From Treponema sp. (GTDB lineage: Bacteria; Spirochaetota; Spirochaetia; Treponematales; Treponemataceae), in the NCBI GenBank assembly GCA_017963165.1, contig JAGCTZ010000147.1, positions 1-30,490 of the forward strand: 30,490 nt of DNA, written 5' to 3'. The notes under the pieces are model-generated. The model was not told the origin of the DNA and searched no databases. It saw only the letters and a program-made list of their open reading frames with translations. Below, piece by piece: positions 30,472 through 30,490 of this stretch. Every line of letters starts with the position of its first letter. Position 1 is the first letter of the stretch. Both the position numbers and the translations under genes were made by a program.

Positions 30472-30490
30472 TAAAAAAAAAGGGGATGTC

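Noticed and set aside
1..30490. Prophage, insertion sequence or recently acquired island
   Set aside because: No transposase, integrase, phage structural gene or tRNA-flanked boundary is seen; the gene content is mostly core.

Overview
The window reads as chromosomal DNA of a spirochaete, most likely a gut- or rumen-type Treponema. The basis is the low G+C content, the host-associated anaerobe content (a soluble fumarate-reductase-like flavoprotein, an intracellular family 31 glycosidase, a lipid-modification cassette), exported ankyrin and TPR proteins, and a dispersed repeat whose translation reads PFDKLRD/PFDRLRD. I cannot assign a species. I see no tRNA, rRNA, CRISPR array, prophage or insertion sequence. 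Almost every stretch is a tightly packed housekeeping or metabolic operon.

Layout. 1-2993 (+): an FAD-dependent fumarate reductase/succinate dehydrogenase-type flavoprotein, a copy of the dispersed repeat inside a hairpin, then an aspartate:alanine-exchanger-family transporter with a large dyad over its predicted transcription start and ribosome-binding site. 3042-6464 (-): the classic rpsF-ssb-rpsR-rplI-dnaB block, with a strong promoter, a ~160-nt leader and a terminator squeezed between rplI and dnaB. 6304-6859 is the only stretch over 300 bases without a gene. It holds the rpsF leader and promoter, a 149-bp GC-rich imperfect palindrome, three 24-bp tandem repeats and a promoter that points at an ankyrin gene. 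6860-9120 (+): exported Pro/Glu-rich ankyrin protein overlapping rsmD. 9247-12755 (+): a small uncharacterised protein, a TPR protein, rlmN and a DMT-family transporter. 12867-14025 (+): an HMA-like small protein and a D-2-hydroxyacid dehydrogenase. 14033-16021 (-): a GH31 glycosidase. 16242-18772 (+): a GT8 glycosyltransferase, a PlsC-type acyltransferase and a CrtO-like membrane acyltransferase, which I read as a glycolipid-building cassette. 18785-19702 (-): an exported protein of unknown function. 19743-23768 (+): thiI, type-4 uracil-DNA glycosylase and priA. 23763-30339 (-): a seven-gene operon dxs-folP-cdaA-cdaR-acpS-DUF2225-truA. 30346-30471: a 21-bp tandem array directly upstream of dxs that ends in a second copy of the dispersed repeat.

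How the genes fit together. The replication/translation block supplies ribosomal proteins S6, S18 and L9 with SSB and the replicative helicase. thiI/udg/priA and truA/rlmN/rsmD add RNA modification and DNA repair/restart. The dxs operon joins isoprenoid, folate and fatty-acid carrier functions with c-di-AMP synthesis. Several starts were moved from the longest open frame on the evidence of promoters or ribosome-binding sites (rpsF, the HMA-like gene, the uracil-DNA glycosylase, folP, the DMT transporter). The most unusual content is non-coding: the 149-bp palindrome, two tandem-repeat arrays, a candidate S6:S18 autoregulatory leader, the dyad before the transporter, and several genes whose best promoter leaves little or no 5' leader.
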